Source of the DNA: Billgrantia desiderata
GTDB lineage: Bacteria; Pseudomonadota; Gammaproteobacteria; Pseudomonadales; Halomonadaceae
Direction of reading: 5' to 3'
DNA: 46,564 nucleotides
NCBI GenBank assembly: GCA_011742915.1
Contig: JAAQTN010000042.1
Coordinates: 1 to 46,564, forward strand
This document shows, piece after piece, positions 8,561 through 16,481 of this stretch (the stretch's first letter is position 1; every line of letters starts with the position of its first letter). Made by a program: the position numbers and the translations under genes. Under the pieces are notes generated by a model. That model had not been told where the DNA came from, made no database searches, and was given only the letters and a program-made list of their open reading frames with translations.

Positions 8561-9055
8561 TCAGTGGCCTGCCTGAAGATAAACGCCGCGGGCCACCCCT
8601 TGCTCCACCAGGGTGGCGGCACACAACAAGCCGCGCTACGCATCGCTACGGTAAGCCCGGGGCAGGCCGAACAGCGCCGTGCCTCCTTCCTCCAGGCTGC
8701 CGCCAAAATGCTGCACCCAGCTCGCCAACGCCGAGGGATCGGCCGCCACGGCGTGCAACTGGATCAGTACGCGGGCACTCTCCATCTCCTCGATATCGGC
8801 AGCGACAACGGCAGCCTCCTCGGCCTCCGCCGACAGCTCCTCGACCTCCACCTCGTAGATCTCGGCCAGATGACGCGCGGTACGATACAGCACCGCCTTG
8901 CCACTCTCGGCCCGCTTGATGGACGCGATGGAGACGCACAAGCGACGATCAAAACAGTACTCGGCCAGCGCCTCCTGACTCAGGCCCAGCCGTTTGCGAT
9001 GCTGCTTCAAGCGCTCACGATCCAGCCGCAAGCGCCCGTCTTGGGGGATGATCAC
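8561..9055 (-). pseudogene. XRE-HTH/class III cyclase-like gene, 5' part with internal stop, copy B
   Basis: The longest of three related fragments. From GTG 9055 it encodes an N-terminal helix-turn-helix (QHRKRLGLSQEALAEYCFD, then SIASIKRAESGKAVLYRTA), an acidic linker, and a segment like the start of an adenylate/guanylate cyclase domain (WVQHFGGSLEEGGTALFGLP, then SDA). A TAG at 8636-8638 interrupts it exactly where a CAG glutamine would be expected. The same frame then continues for 24 sensible residues (RGLLCAATLVEQGVARGVYL...) before similarity ends near 8561. The remainder of what was presumably a large signalling protein is missing. The cyclase assignment is tentative. Confidence 0.6.
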
Positions 9056-9084
9056 TGGTGGGGTCCTTGACCGCCCAGATAGGG

Positions 9085-9599
9085 CTAGAGGGTGGTGTTT
9101 GGCTCGGTGCGAGCGAGCCGCTTGCCAATGATGCAGAGGCTATACTCTTTGCCATCCATCTCCGCGATGTCAGGCAAACGTCCCCACTCTTGAAACCCAA
9201 GCGCTTTCAAGAGCCGTATACTCGGCGTGTTATGGGCAAAAACATAGCCAACGAGGGAGTGCAGCCCCAGCTTCGGTGCCACCTCCTCAGCTGCGTGCAA
9301 TAACTTTTCCCGAGTAGTTTGCCCTGATACCTGGGATCGATGTAGATACTCAATTCTGCCGTGTGGCGATAAGCCGGCCTGCCGTAGAAATCCTCGAAAC
9401 TCATCCACGCCACCACCCCTTCCTCGCGCTCATACACAAGCAGCGGACGACGCTCGGGTTGGTGTTTGCGGAACCACTCAAGGCGGGCCTCAGGCGTGAC
9501 CTGCTCAGTATCAGCAGTGGATCGTCTGCTCGGGATAGCTGCATTGTAGATATCGACGATCCTCGGCAAGTCCTGCTCTGTCGCATACCTTAGCCCCAT
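9085..9599 (-). pseudogene. GNAT acetyltransferase (phosphinothricin acetyltransferase-like), frameshifted
   Basis: The start at 9599 (MGLRYATEQDLPRIVDIYN) has a perfect AGGAGG upstream. The protein follows the PAT/MnaT-like GNAT pattern through AELSIYIDPRYQGK. The frame then breaks and continues in a second frame as KLLHAAEEVAPKLGLHSLVG, VFAHNTPSIRLLKALGF and DGKEYSLCIIGKRL, ending at 9085. The break falls in a run of Ts at about 9304-9308 (As on the coding strand), consistent with loss of one base in a homopolymer. It may be a true recent pseudogene or a sequencing error. An intact version would be about 171 residues and would acetylate the amino group of a small molecule. Confidence 0.75.
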
Positions 9600-9643
9600 A
9601 GCGCGCCCTCCTGAAGTGTGGTGGTATGAAGTGTGACAGTCGT

Positions 9644-10294
9644 TCAAGTCCCAATTCGGTAATGTCCGATCTTATCATCCACCGCTGTATAGTGAACAAG
9701 GCCTTCTAAGGCTAGCGGTAGAGACTCTTCCACAGTACCACCACAAAGTAGCGATCTCACGGGCCCCACGATCTTTGTCTCGACATCACGAATAGTATTC
9801 AGGGAAGTCAGCCTAAGACTATAAACCCATTGAGAGTCCCTAGCGTCATATGAAGCCCATCGAAACAACACCCCCGACTCAAGCGAGAATGGAGAATTTT
9901 CGTCGACATCTAAAGGAAAACCCATCCAGCACTCTTCAAAGTCTATAGGAACGTCCCACCAAAGCACATGAACCAAAGGTTCACTATTATCAACGGCCGC
10001 CACACCTTTACCGGACAGACTAATTTGGAACGAAAGGTACCTATTCACGGTTCTTTTAGGTTTAACCTTGATCGGCAGAGAGTACCCGACAGCAGTACTG
10101 ACCCAGCCCCATTCGTCTGTTTCGTCTGAGCCGATCCAGTGCCCCTCAGCACGCATCAATCTTGAAACTTCATCATCAGAAGCAACCAGCTCACTAATCT
10201 CCTGCTTCAACAATTTAGACAATTGATCGCATTCCGAGCCGACCCTCGACACAAATTGAAAACTCTCCAGTATATGCCTTCCTATATTACTCAT
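9644..10294 (-). CDS. hypothetical protein coupled to PD-(D/E)XK-like gene
   Basis: 216 residues and no family that I recognise. It is soluble and mixed alpha/beta, with segments such as HVLWWDVPIDFEECWMGFPL and a final domain with LTSLNTIRDVETKIVGPV. Its start overlaps the end of the nuclease-like gene by four bases (ATGA at 10291-10294), so the two are translationally coupled and very likely work together. It follows the nuclease-like gene in the transcript and could be a partner, specificity or immunity subunit. The pair is AT-rich compared with the backbone and sits between two decayed repeat fragments, which suggests horizontal acquisition. Confidence 0.65.
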   Translation of the reverse strand: MSNIGRHILESFQFVSRVGSECDQLSKLLKQEISELVASDDEVSRLMRAEGHWIGSDETDEWGWVSTAVGYSLPIKVKPKRTVNRYLSFQISLSGKGVAAVDNSEPLVHVLWWDVPIDFEECWMGFPLDVDENSPFSLESGVLFRWASYDARDSQWVYSLRLTSLNTIRDVETKIVGPVRSLLCGGTVEESLPLALEGLVHYTAVDDKIGHYRIGT

Positions 10295-11049
10295 TCGTCA
10301 TCCAAATTAAAGTTATCAGCTAACGCAGCACCCTCAATAAATGAGGCCGGAGGCTCCAAGCTTTCAAATCCGTCAATGGCACGCCAAAACGCCGTCGGGT
10401 AAAAAGGGCAGTCCTGCGAAAAAGCCATATCCTTGAAGCCACGGAAAGGCCTGATATTAAGAATTCCTAGCAGAGCCTGCACCTCTTCTGCCCAACCAGC
10501 AAGTAACAGAGACTCTGGTGAATCAAAATTCCGAAGTGTACTAAGCACATCAGACCATGGATAGAGAAGCAACTTCCCTCGCCAAACGTCTTCCACTCCT
10601 AATGCTCTGTGACCCTCACTAATTTCTGGAGCAATAAACACATGAAACGAATTCTCTCGCTCATGACAAGAAAGAAATTTCAACCATTGCTTATGAAGTT
10701 GATCTTCCCCACTTAACGTCGAACGCCACTTGAACTCAACCAAAATCCACCTTCTCTCACCTGTCTCCCAACCCAGCTCAACGAACAAATCCGGCTCAAT
10801 TCCACGTTTCGGCCAGAAATGCATTTTTGCGAATGAAATATGTCCACCTGGAAAACGCGATTCGGGGCGCCGCCGCTCTATAATAGACATCCAAAAAGCG
10901 GCTATAGCCTCTGGAGCTAGAAACGCCAGAGGCCCCATGACCAACGCGGTAATTTCATCCTCTTCAGGCACCCTTAGCTCATTCGGCTCGCGTCGCCCTA
11001 GGTACCTCTGATAGATGCGAGTCTTCCCATGCGTTATCGCATGAATCAT
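10291..11049 (-). CDS. PD-(D/E)XK nuclease-like protein
   Basis: 252 residues. Residues about 75-110 contain GIEPDLFVELGWETGERRW then ILVEFKWRS. This fits the PD-(D/E)XK nuclease core, with D from EPD and E and K from VEFKW on the next strand. The following YPW and aromatic-rich C-terminal half (RPFRGFKDMAF) is unassigned. It is the first gene of a two-gene unit with the 216-aa protein. Coupled small operons with a PD-(D/E)XK protein in accessory regions are often phage-defence or restriction-like, but no named system matches. A non-catalytic relative of the fold remains possible. Confidence 0.6.
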   Translation of the reverse strand: MIHAITHGKTRIYQRYLGRREPNELRVPEEDEITALVMGPLAFLAPEAIAAFWMSIIERRRPESRFPGGHISFAKMHFWPKRGIEPDLFVELGWETGERRWILVEFKWRSTLSGEDQLHKQWLKFLSCHERENSFHVFIAPEISEGHRALGVEDVWRGKLLLYPWSDVLSTLRNFDSPESLLLAGWAEEVQALLGILNIRPFRGFKDMAFSQDCPFYPTAFWRAIDGFESLEPPASFIEGAALADNFNLDDE

Positions 11050-11223
11050 TCGATATAGCCTCAGTCATGCTGTTTTTTTCACATTCGCTCGAACACTTCG
11101 CACAGCTACCTCTAGAAATCAGGGCCTAGCTGTCGGGTCCTGTGTGATTAACCACATACATCGGTAGCGAATTACTACAACAGCGAATCGACCTCAAGCC
11201 TCAACTTCAATTAAACTCCGGTG

Positions 11224-11431
11224 GTCTCGGCCAGTCGCTGAACGGTACGATATAGCAATGTCTTGCCACTCTCGGTCCGCTTGATGGAAGCGATGAAAAA
11301 TGTACAGGAGCTGACCAAAGAGTACTCGCTCAGCGTTCCGGCCTCAGGCCCAGCCGCTTTCGATGCTGTTTCAAGCGCTCACGATCTAGTCGCAAGCGCC
11401 CATCTTGGGCGATGATCACTGGTGACTTCAT
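11224..11431 (-). pseudogene. XRE-HTH/cyclase-like gene fragment, copy C
   Basis: This third copy of the HTH gene start (reading SPVIIAQDGRLRLDRERLKQ from the ATG at 11431) covers the region equivalent to about 8873-9055 of copy B. It is more diverged, and the reading frame is broken after KRLGL. It lies in the same orientation as copies A and B. The surrounding 11050-11223 and 11432-11485 contain no gene I can support. Confidence 0.6.
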
Positions 11432-11680
11432 TGGCCGAGCAAGTGCAGTATCTCGCTACTTTTCTTTGTACAGATTGTAGAGCATTCAACCTTCAATTTT
11501 AGGGAGTTTGACATGCAATCCTGGAAGGTAAATACTGATTGGATTATCCTCACTCCTGTTATTGTCAGACGGACTCAGGTAGTTCTTTATATGCTCAATC
11601 AGCTCGTTCTTAGCCGACTCCATCCTGTCCATCAAGGTATAAATGTCCGAAACGTCAATAACTATTGTTCGCCCCTGGGC

Positions 11681-11688
11681 CACATCGA
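11681..11688. repeat. target site duplication, left copy
   Basis: CACATCGA immediately left of the IS256-family element. The identical eight bases follow its right end at 13071-13078. An 8-bp duplication is within the normal range for IS256-type transposition. Confidence 0.85.
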
Positions 11689-13070
11689 GAGCTATGGTGA
11701 CTTCTGGTGTATGGGAGGAGGTAGGAAGGGTGGCGTATCCTGTTGATTGATCTCGCCAGATCACAATCAACACGGAATGGATACGCCATGACCGATTCTA
11801 CCCTCTGGGCTCTTTCACAACCAGAACCCCAGGTCTCTGACCCGCTGCACGAGCTGCTGCGCCACGGTGCCCGTGACCTGATCGCCAAAGCCGTCGAGGC
11901 TGAACTGGCCACCTTCCTGGCACAGTACGCTGACCAGCGCCTCGCTGATGGGCGCCAAGCCGTGGTCCGCAACGGCTACCTGCCAGAGCGTACCGTTCAG
12001 ACCGGCGTCGGGGATGTCAGCGTGCAGGTGCCCAAGGTCCGCGACCGCAGCGGTGGTGGCGCTCGCTTCAACAGCAGCCTGTTGCCCCCCTACCTGAAGC
12101 GGGCCCGCAGCATCGAGGAGCTGATCCCCTGGCTCTACCTGAAGGGGATTTCCACCGGCGACTACCAGGAGGCCCTGGCGGCGCTGCTGGGCGACCAGGC
12201 CAAGGGACTGTCGGCCAACACGGTGTCACGGCTCAAGAAGCAGTGGGAAGACGAGCATACCGAGTGGCGGCAGCGCGACCTGTCAGACCGGCGCTACGTC
12301 TACTGGTGGGCCGACGGCGTTTATAGCAACGTGCGAATGGATGACCGCCTTTGCCTGCTGGTGATCATCGGGGTCACCGAGCAGGGCCGCAAGGAACTGG
12401 TGGCCGTCGAGGACGGCTTCCGCGAGTCGGCGGCCAGCTGGGAGACCTTGCTGACAGGCCTGCGAGAGCGCGGCCTTACCCATGCTCCCAAGCTGGCAGT
12501 GGGCGATGGTGCCATGGGGTTCTGGGCGGCGCTTAGCAAGATTTACCCGGAAACCGACCATCAGCGCTGCTGGGTCCACAAGACTGCCAACGTGCTGAAC
12601 AAGCTGCCAAAATCGGTACAGCCCAAGGTCAAGGCTGACCTCCATGACATCTGGATGGCCGAGACCCGCGACCAGGCACACCAAGCCTTTGATCGCACGC
12701 TGAGGCGCTTCGAGGCCAAGTACCCCAAGGCGATGGAGTGCCTGGCCAAGGATCGGGACGAGCTGCTGGCGTTTTACGACTACCCGGCAGAGCACTGGGT
12801 GCATATCCGCACCACCAACCCGATCGAGTCGACCTTCGCCACGGTCCGCTTGAGGACCAAGCGGAGCCGGAACTGCGGCTCCCGGGCGACGACCCTGGCG
12901 ATGGTCTTCAAGCTGCTCCAGAGCGCCCAAAAGCGATGGAGGAGGATCAAGCACTTCCAAAAGCTGGAACTAGTCGTGAGCAACGTCAAGTTCCAAGACG
13001 GAGAGCAAGTAGCCGATCAATCAGACAGGAATGCGGCCTGACCGCCATCCACCAGATTTGACGATAACTC
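11689..13070 (+). mobile_element. IS256-family insertion sequence, 1382 bp
   Basis: The boundaries are set by the perfect 8-bp duplication and by imperfect terminal inverted repeats. The left end reads GAGCTATGGTGACTTCTGG and the right end, on the other strand, GAGTTATCGTCAAATCTGG, each continuing into similar GTG-ATGG sequence. The element contains one intact transposase gene and nothing else. The intact ends, transposase and duplication suggest a recent insertion. It disrupts the effector gene on the opposite strand. Confidence 0.9.
11788..13041 (+). CDS. IS256-family (mutator-type) transposase
   Basis: A DDE transposase of 417 residues starting at ATG 11788, which lies 99 bases inside the element. 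Family features are [20 protein letters not shown] near residue 65, the catalytic aspartates in [14 protein letters not shown] and [27 protein letters not shown], and the catalytic glutamate in [16 protein letters not shown]. The length is normal for the family and the frame is uninterrupted, so the element is probably active. An in-frame start at 11743 exists, but the one at 11788 matches the usual N-terminus ([11 protein letters not shown]). Confidence 0.95.
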   Translation: MTDSTLWALSQPEPQVSDPLHELLRHGARDLIAKAVEAELATFLAQYADQRLADGRQAVVRNGYLPERTVQTGVGDVSVQVPKVRDRSGGGARFNSSLLPPYLKRARSIEELIPWLYLKGISTGDYQEALAALLGDQAKGLSANTVSRLKKQWEDEHTEWRQRDLSDRRYVYWWADGVYSNVRMDDRLCLLVIIGVTEQGRKELVAVEDGFRESAASWETLLTGLRERGLTHAPKLAVGDGAMGFWAALSKIYPETDHQRCWVHKTANVLNKLPKSVQPKVKADLHDIWMAETRDQAHQAFDRTLRRFEAKYPKAMECLAKDRDELLAFYDYPAEHWVHIRTTNPIESTFATVRLRTKRSRNCGSRATTLAMVFKLLQSAQKRWRRIKHFQKLELVVSNVKFQDGEQVADQSDRNAA

Positions 13071-13078
13071 CACATCGA
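13071..13078. repeat. target site duplication, right copy
   Basis: CACATCGA, identical to 11681-11688, directly after the right end of the IS256-family element. Deleting the element and one copy restores the effector reading frame across the junction. Confidence 0.85.
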
Positions 13079-14107
13079 ACGGAATCTTGTCTCCTTTTCG
13101 TATTATTTGGATAGTCGGCAGCTTTGTCATATGCCTGACACCCAATTCATAAAAAGCATTTGGGTTCCCAAATGAAAGATCAGCAACACAAAACTTGCTG
13201 GAAACTATATGTTCGAATATTTGTTGAGAAATCAGCCCAGAACGTCCAATCTTGTCAGCTCTTACAACCATGATACCGAACTTAGAGAAGGCAGGCTCGA
13301 CGAGGTGCTTAAGAAGCATGTCCGCATGTTTTCGCTCTGAAGAAGACTCTTCCCCAATTGGAGTAATATAAAAACATAGTTTTTCTGTGTCTGAAGTATC
13401 GACAAAATCATCATTGATATCGTCAATAGGTGAAAAATCAACTTCTTGTTGCGATTCTTCTGCAACGGTCTGCTTCTCTTCATTCTCGACAATTTTTTTC
13501 GTTGTGCTATTAACCGCCCCATCTAGGCGGATGGTCCTTTTTCCTCCCGAGTGCTCAAGGATTAATCCTGCGTACTCTGCATTGGAAATGATTATTCCTT
13601 TAGCTTCTTCGACACGATCGCGAGGTACAGAGTATCTGTTTTCTAGAACATTGTTTAGAAACTCGTTATCTGGAATAAGTTTTCCATCATAGTCAGAATA
13701 AAACTTGCTAGGAATTGTAGGTATGCGCACTGCCTTGATCGCTGCTTCAAACTTTTCTTCAGGATAGTTTGGAGCGAGCAGTTTTCGTCCAGTTTCGGAA
13801 AGATGGAATTTTTCACCATCTTTGAGAATTAATTCGTATGCCTGTGCGGCCCATATTAGGTATTTAGTGTTGGCGGATTTGGGGCCAGCATTCATTGCTC
13901 CTGCAATTTCATCCCAAGTCGCCGCTCCGCCTGCGTATATCTCGTGAATCGGATTAATGACGACAAGGCATTCCTCCAGTGTTTTTTTCGGGAGATCAGT
14001 CGTCGAAATTTTCTTTTTCCCCGACTTTGGACCACGTTGCTTTGGTTCAGCTTTTTCTGTTCCTTCTGACATATTTATTTCCTACCATTTATTTAAGACA
14101 ACCGTAA

Positions 14108-14206
14108 CTCTAACGCTTAAATCAGTTGCGCCCGCGCATCTTCAAAACCATACCTCTTCCGCTTTCATTGCATGAAGTGCAGCGTCGGCTAGAACAATTG
14201 TTATAT
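14108..14206 (-). repeat. attC-like recombination site
   Basis: On the minus strand it begins ATATAAC and ends AAGCGTTAGAG, fitting RYYYAAC and GTTRRRY with single mismatches. The left arm AATTGTTCTAGCCGACGC and the right arm GCGCAACTGATTTAAGC resemble the classic integron attC (59-base element) consensus. At 99 bp it is within the normal size range. The 73-aa gene ends 13 bases upstream and the effector gene begins 36 bases downstream, exactly as in a cassette array. Confidence 0.75.
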
Positions 14207-14219
14207 TGTCGACTACACT

Positions 14220-14441
14220 TCAATTGAATGGCGCATTGACGCTTTCAATGAATGCTCTAATTTGATTCGCTAGTTCACCGTCGACGCTGTCACCTTGAAA
14301 TACAACGGATCCAGTCTCATAGACATTGAGGACCAGGCCATTGGTGAATTTGTACATGCTCTGGCCATTTGGCTTATTGTTGAGCGTGTGCTCAATGCTG
14401 CTAAGGAAGGCTTTCAGCATGTCTGGCTTGAGGCATTTCAT
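14220..14441 (-). CDS. cassette-borne hypothetical protein, 73 aa
   Basis: A 73-residue soluble protein starting at ATG 14441 with AGGGG about eight bases upstream. Its middle, YKFTNGLVLNVYETGSVVFQ, is a compact beta-hairpin-like segment that I have seen described near TIR-like and nucleotide-binding proteins, but I cannot name the family. It is alone between two attC-like sites, so it forms its own cassette, and its nearest downstream gene is the TIR/deoxyribosyltransferase-like effector. A functional link, such as an antitoxin or partner role, is only a guess. Confidence 0.6.
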   Translation of the reverse strand: MKCLKPDMLKAFLSSIEHTLNNKPNGQSMYKFTNGLVLNVYETGSVVFQGDSVDGELANQIRAFIESVNAPFN

Positions 14442-14467
14442 AGCGTTTCCCCTGTTGGTAGTTGTGA

Positions 14468-14515
14468 ATCTAGCGCCGCAATCACATGCTTGTTGTGTAC
14501 ATTGAATTGTTAAGT
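14468..14515 (-). repeat. degenerate attC-like site
   Basis: On the minus strand it starts ACTTAACAATTC, matching RYYYAAC, and ends GCGGCGCTAGAT, where the expected GTTAGAT core has become GCTAGAT. The stop codon of the 149-aa gene lies inside the first core site, a common cassette arrangement. The changed core suggests that this site is no longer recombinogenic. Confidence 0.5.
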
Positions 14516-14959
14516 GACACCATTTTCAGAGTTCTCCTCTTGACATTCCGCTTGCTTTAAGAACAACCTTGCCTTTTCGATAGAATCGTGTTCATACTTG
14601 AGTTTTTTCGCAAAACCGCCGAGAGCAGCAATGCCAGAAATAATCGCGGCTGGAATAACGGCTCCGGGTAGTATAGGTGCAGCAGCAGCAGCTCCAATAA
14701 TTCCCAGCAAAGCAGCGCTACTCGAATATTTTGAAATCCTGTGCTCTGTCTTTTCTAATTGAACTATAGCATTCAGAAGAGACCTATTTCTATTGATGAT
14801 TTCTTTGGCATCTTCGGATAGCCTTGCGTCAGACGTAAGCTCTTTCCTTTCCGACTCCCAGCGCTCAATAATCTTTTGAATGTTCTTATATTCGGTTCCT
14901 TCAATGGCTGAGTCCTTTTCTATAGCGTTCAAAATCTCCTGAATTTTTTTATTGCCCAC
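14510..14959 (-). CDS. hypothetical protein with coiled-coil and hydrophobic hairpin
   Basis: 149 residues from a GTG at 14959 that is preceded by an excellent GAGGAGG site lying inside the end of the upstream gene. Residues about 1-75 are charged and helical (KKIQEILNAIEKDS, RNRSLLNAIVQLEKTEHRI), likely a coiled coil. Residues about 80-115 are strongly hydrophobic (SSAALLGIIGAAAAAPILPG then AVIPAAIISGIAALGG), a probable membrane hairpin. A charged helix ends the protein. It overlaps the 100-aa membrane gene by 11 bases, so the two form a coupled pair. The family is unknown. A membrane-active effector or transporter accessory would fit the architecture. Confidence 0.65.
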   Translation of the reverse strand: MGNKKIQEILNAIEKDSAIEGTEYKNIQKIIERWESERKELTSDARLSEDAKEIINRNRSLLNAIVQLEKTEHRISKYSSSAALLGIIGAAAAAPILPGAVIPAAIISGIAALGGFAKKLKYEHDSIEKARLFLKQAECQEENSENGVT

Positions 14960-15251
14960 TAGTCACCTCCTCAGCTGCGCTTGATGCAGAACTCAAGAGT
15001 CCCGTCCATCCCAACCCTGCAGCTACAGCTTGTGCAGGCGTTGCCGGTGATGTTAACAGCGTACCGAGTATAGCGCCAAGTATAGCGAAAATAACAGCTT
15101 CAAAGAATCTTCCCCACCCAGAGTCCGCCCAACCGGGGTTAATGTGAGCTACCACTCGGACTGGCGGATTACCTTTCTCGTGCAGCTTAAAATAGAGCGC
15201 AAATGCTGCTACAAAACATATTAAATAGTAGCTTATGGCTATTCCTAACAT
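14949..15251 (-). CDS. small membrane protein, 100 aa, unknown
   Basis: 100 residues. The N-terminus AISYYLICFVAAFALYF is one membrane helix, and FEAVIFAILGAILGTLLTSP at about residues 50-70 is a second. The tail is rich in alanine and serine. It is the first gene of a two-gene cassette and overlaps the coiled-coil/hairpin gene by 11 bases. I do not recognise a family. Co-occurrence of two small hydrophobic proteins on one mobile cassette suggests that they form a membrane complex, which is inference only. Confidence 0.6.
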   Translation of the reverse strand: MLGIAISYYLICFVAAFALYFKLHEKGNPPVRVVAHINPGWADSGWGRFFEAVIFAILGAILGTLLTSPATPAQAVAAGLGWTGLLSSASSAAEEVTSGQ

Positions 15252-15314
15252 GGTTTTTTCTCATTTTCGTTCACTCTTGAGACTAACGTACTTAACGTTT
15301 GCCATGAGCGGCAT

Positions 15315-15365
15315 GCAACGGCGGCACTACTCACGACGGATCTATGCAATATGATCCGCCGTTGC
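15315..15365 (-). repeat. inverted repeat, possible attC
   Basis: GCAACGGCGG at 15315-15324 is a perfect inverted match to CCGCCGTTGC at 15356-15365. AAC and GTT fall where attC core sites are expected, and a smaller internal stem (GGATC...GATCC) is present. It lies between the 160-aa gene and the two-gene membrane cassette. The core sites deviate from consensus, so I call it only attC-like. Confidence 0.45.
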
Positions 15366-15400
15366 GTGTCCGTTCGATAAAAGGGTAGGGCAAAATTCTT

Positions 15401-15883
15401 TCACGGCCCTTTGTGTACAAGTAGCGCCACCAAACCAGTGAGCGCCCCAATGACACCGGTGAGAGCTGATAGCCATACGACCCATTGCGACCTCGCTTCA
15501 TGCCTTGCTTTAATCTCATGACGGATCTCCTCGCGCAGAGCAGCAACACCGAGTGTTGTGAGATTCCACCGCCCCGTGTAACGTCCTTCACACCAGTGTT
15601 TAGATTCTGTCTTGTCTTCGTTGTGGCGATGTGGAATGGGAACGCGAAGGCGACGCGCTTTTGCGAGTAACTTCTTAGTGACGTATGCGTCTTCCTCTTC
15701 GTCATGCAGATCAATCTCGAAACGATGCTGGCTTTCAAGAGATTCAACTTTCTCCTTGTCTTTTAGCTTCCTTGCCACAGCAATATCTTTGGCGTAAATA
15801 CGATCCAACAGCGTTCGCTGCCATGCGAGTGTCGCTTCTGTGGAGAAGGGCAGTCTAGCGAGCATTCGAAGTAGGAATAGCAC
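15401..15883 (-). CDS. hypothetical protein with C-terminal membrane segment, 160 aa
   Basis: 160 residues beginning MLFLLRMLARLPFSTEA from a GTG at 15883; an ATG at 15865 is an alternative start. The middle is highly charged (ARKLKDKEKVESLESQHRF, DLHDEEEDAYVTKKLL), and residues about 135-157 form one membrane helix (WVVWLSALTGVIGALTGLVA). Between them is a small region with a conserved look, KHWCEGRYTGRWNLTTLG. It is a single gene between an attC-like site upstream (15901-15966) and an inverted repeat downstream, so it is probably one cassette. The function is unknown. The topology is a cytosolic domain anchored by a C-terminal helix. Confidence 0.6.
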   Translation of the reverse strand: MLFLLRMLARLPFSTEATLAWQRTLLDRIYAKDIAVARKLKDKEKVESLESQHRFEIDLHDEEEDAYVTKKLLAKARRLRVPIPHRHNEDKTESKHWCEGRYTGRWNLTTLGVAALREEIRHEIKARHEARSQWVVWLSALTGVIGALTGLVALLVHKGP

Positions 15884-15900
15884 GAGTGCGATCTCTTGGT

Positions 15901-15966
15901 GTTTAACGTAAAGCTAACCGGACTGCGCGGCTTTTAGCGCAGGTCCGGTTGAGCGTAGTGTTATAC
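15901..15966 (-). repeat. attC-like recombination site
   Basis: On the minus strand it runs from GTATAAC to GTTAAAC with the internal arms CTCAACCGGACCTGCGC and GCGCAGTCCGGTTAGC, a strong imperfect hairpin typical of attC sites in environmental integrons. At 66 bp it is of normal size. It separates the Mrr-like gene from the 160-aa gene, and a TAG in the shifted frame of the former directly abuts it. Confidence 0.75.
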
Positions 15967-16466
15967 CTATATTTTTCTGCTCTCTATGACGTTTCCATCT
16001 TTGTCCATGACTGTGATTGTCAGGCTATCAGTAATTTTCAGTTCATATTGTCGGAGAAGCCTAGGCAAACCTGATTCAGAAACTGCAGAACATAGTCAGA
16101 CGTTGTTGAATCCTGATTCAGAACAACCTCTACAATCCCAGCCTTAGCAGCAACTTTTTTGGCACCTTCTTGCAGTCCAATTGGCGAAACTAGGATTCCG
16201 CCTGACGCACCAGTATCTTGGATGCTCCATGCAAGAGCAGCTGTGATTGCCTGACTAATCCCAGTCTTGGTATGGCGTTTACACTCAACGACAATGAAGT
16301 TGCTTCCGTTATTGGCACACCCTTTTGCGTCAATTTCCCATTCGGTTCCACTTTCTCCCGCGACAACTTGCTTTCCCTCAAATCGGCCAAGATCGAAATG
16401 TTCAGCGAATTGATTAAGCAAATATGCGGCAACTTCTTCATATGTCTTCCATTGCTTCTCAGGCAC
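15967..16466 (-). pseudogene. Mrr-like restriction endonuclease domain protein, 3' frameshift
   Basis: The likely start is GTG 16466 (PEKQWKTYEEVAAYLLNQFA), because everything upstream in the frame is translated attC sequence. The Mrr-type PD-(D/E)XK nuclease core is clear: TEWEIDAKG supplies the aspartate and FIVVECKRHTKTGISQAI the E-x-K, followed by ASGGILVSPIGLQEGAKKVA. The open frame ends at 16038 (142 aa). A shifted frame continues with KITDSLTITVMDKDGNVIES and stops at 15967, flush with the attC. This suggests a one-base indel near 16040 removed about 24 residues. The nuclease core itself is intact, so activity may survive. The family cuts foreign or modified DNA. Confidence 0.7.
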
Positions 16467-16481
16467 GGGGAATCCCTCTAG

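Larger units (their letters stand above)
11486..14072 (-). pseudogene. winged-helix plus TIR/deoxyribosyltransferase-like effector, split by IS256-family element
   Basis: The gene starts at 14072 (MSEGTEKAEPKQRG). Removing the IS and one target copy joins KGDKIPFDV directly to AQGRTIVIDVSDIYTLMD, giving about 390-400 residues. Residues about 30-180 look like a DUF5343-type winged helix (LSETGRKLLAPNYPEEKFEA). Residues about 235-345 carry FYITPIGEE, RADKIGRSGLISQQIFEHI and ADLSFGNPNAFYELGVRHM, the pattern of TIR- or nucleoside-deoxyribosyltransferase-like proteins found as defence effectors. The residual 13017-14072 frame could still make a truncated protein. The start lies 36 bases after an attC-like site, so it was probably carried on a gene cassette. 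Confidence 0.7.
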
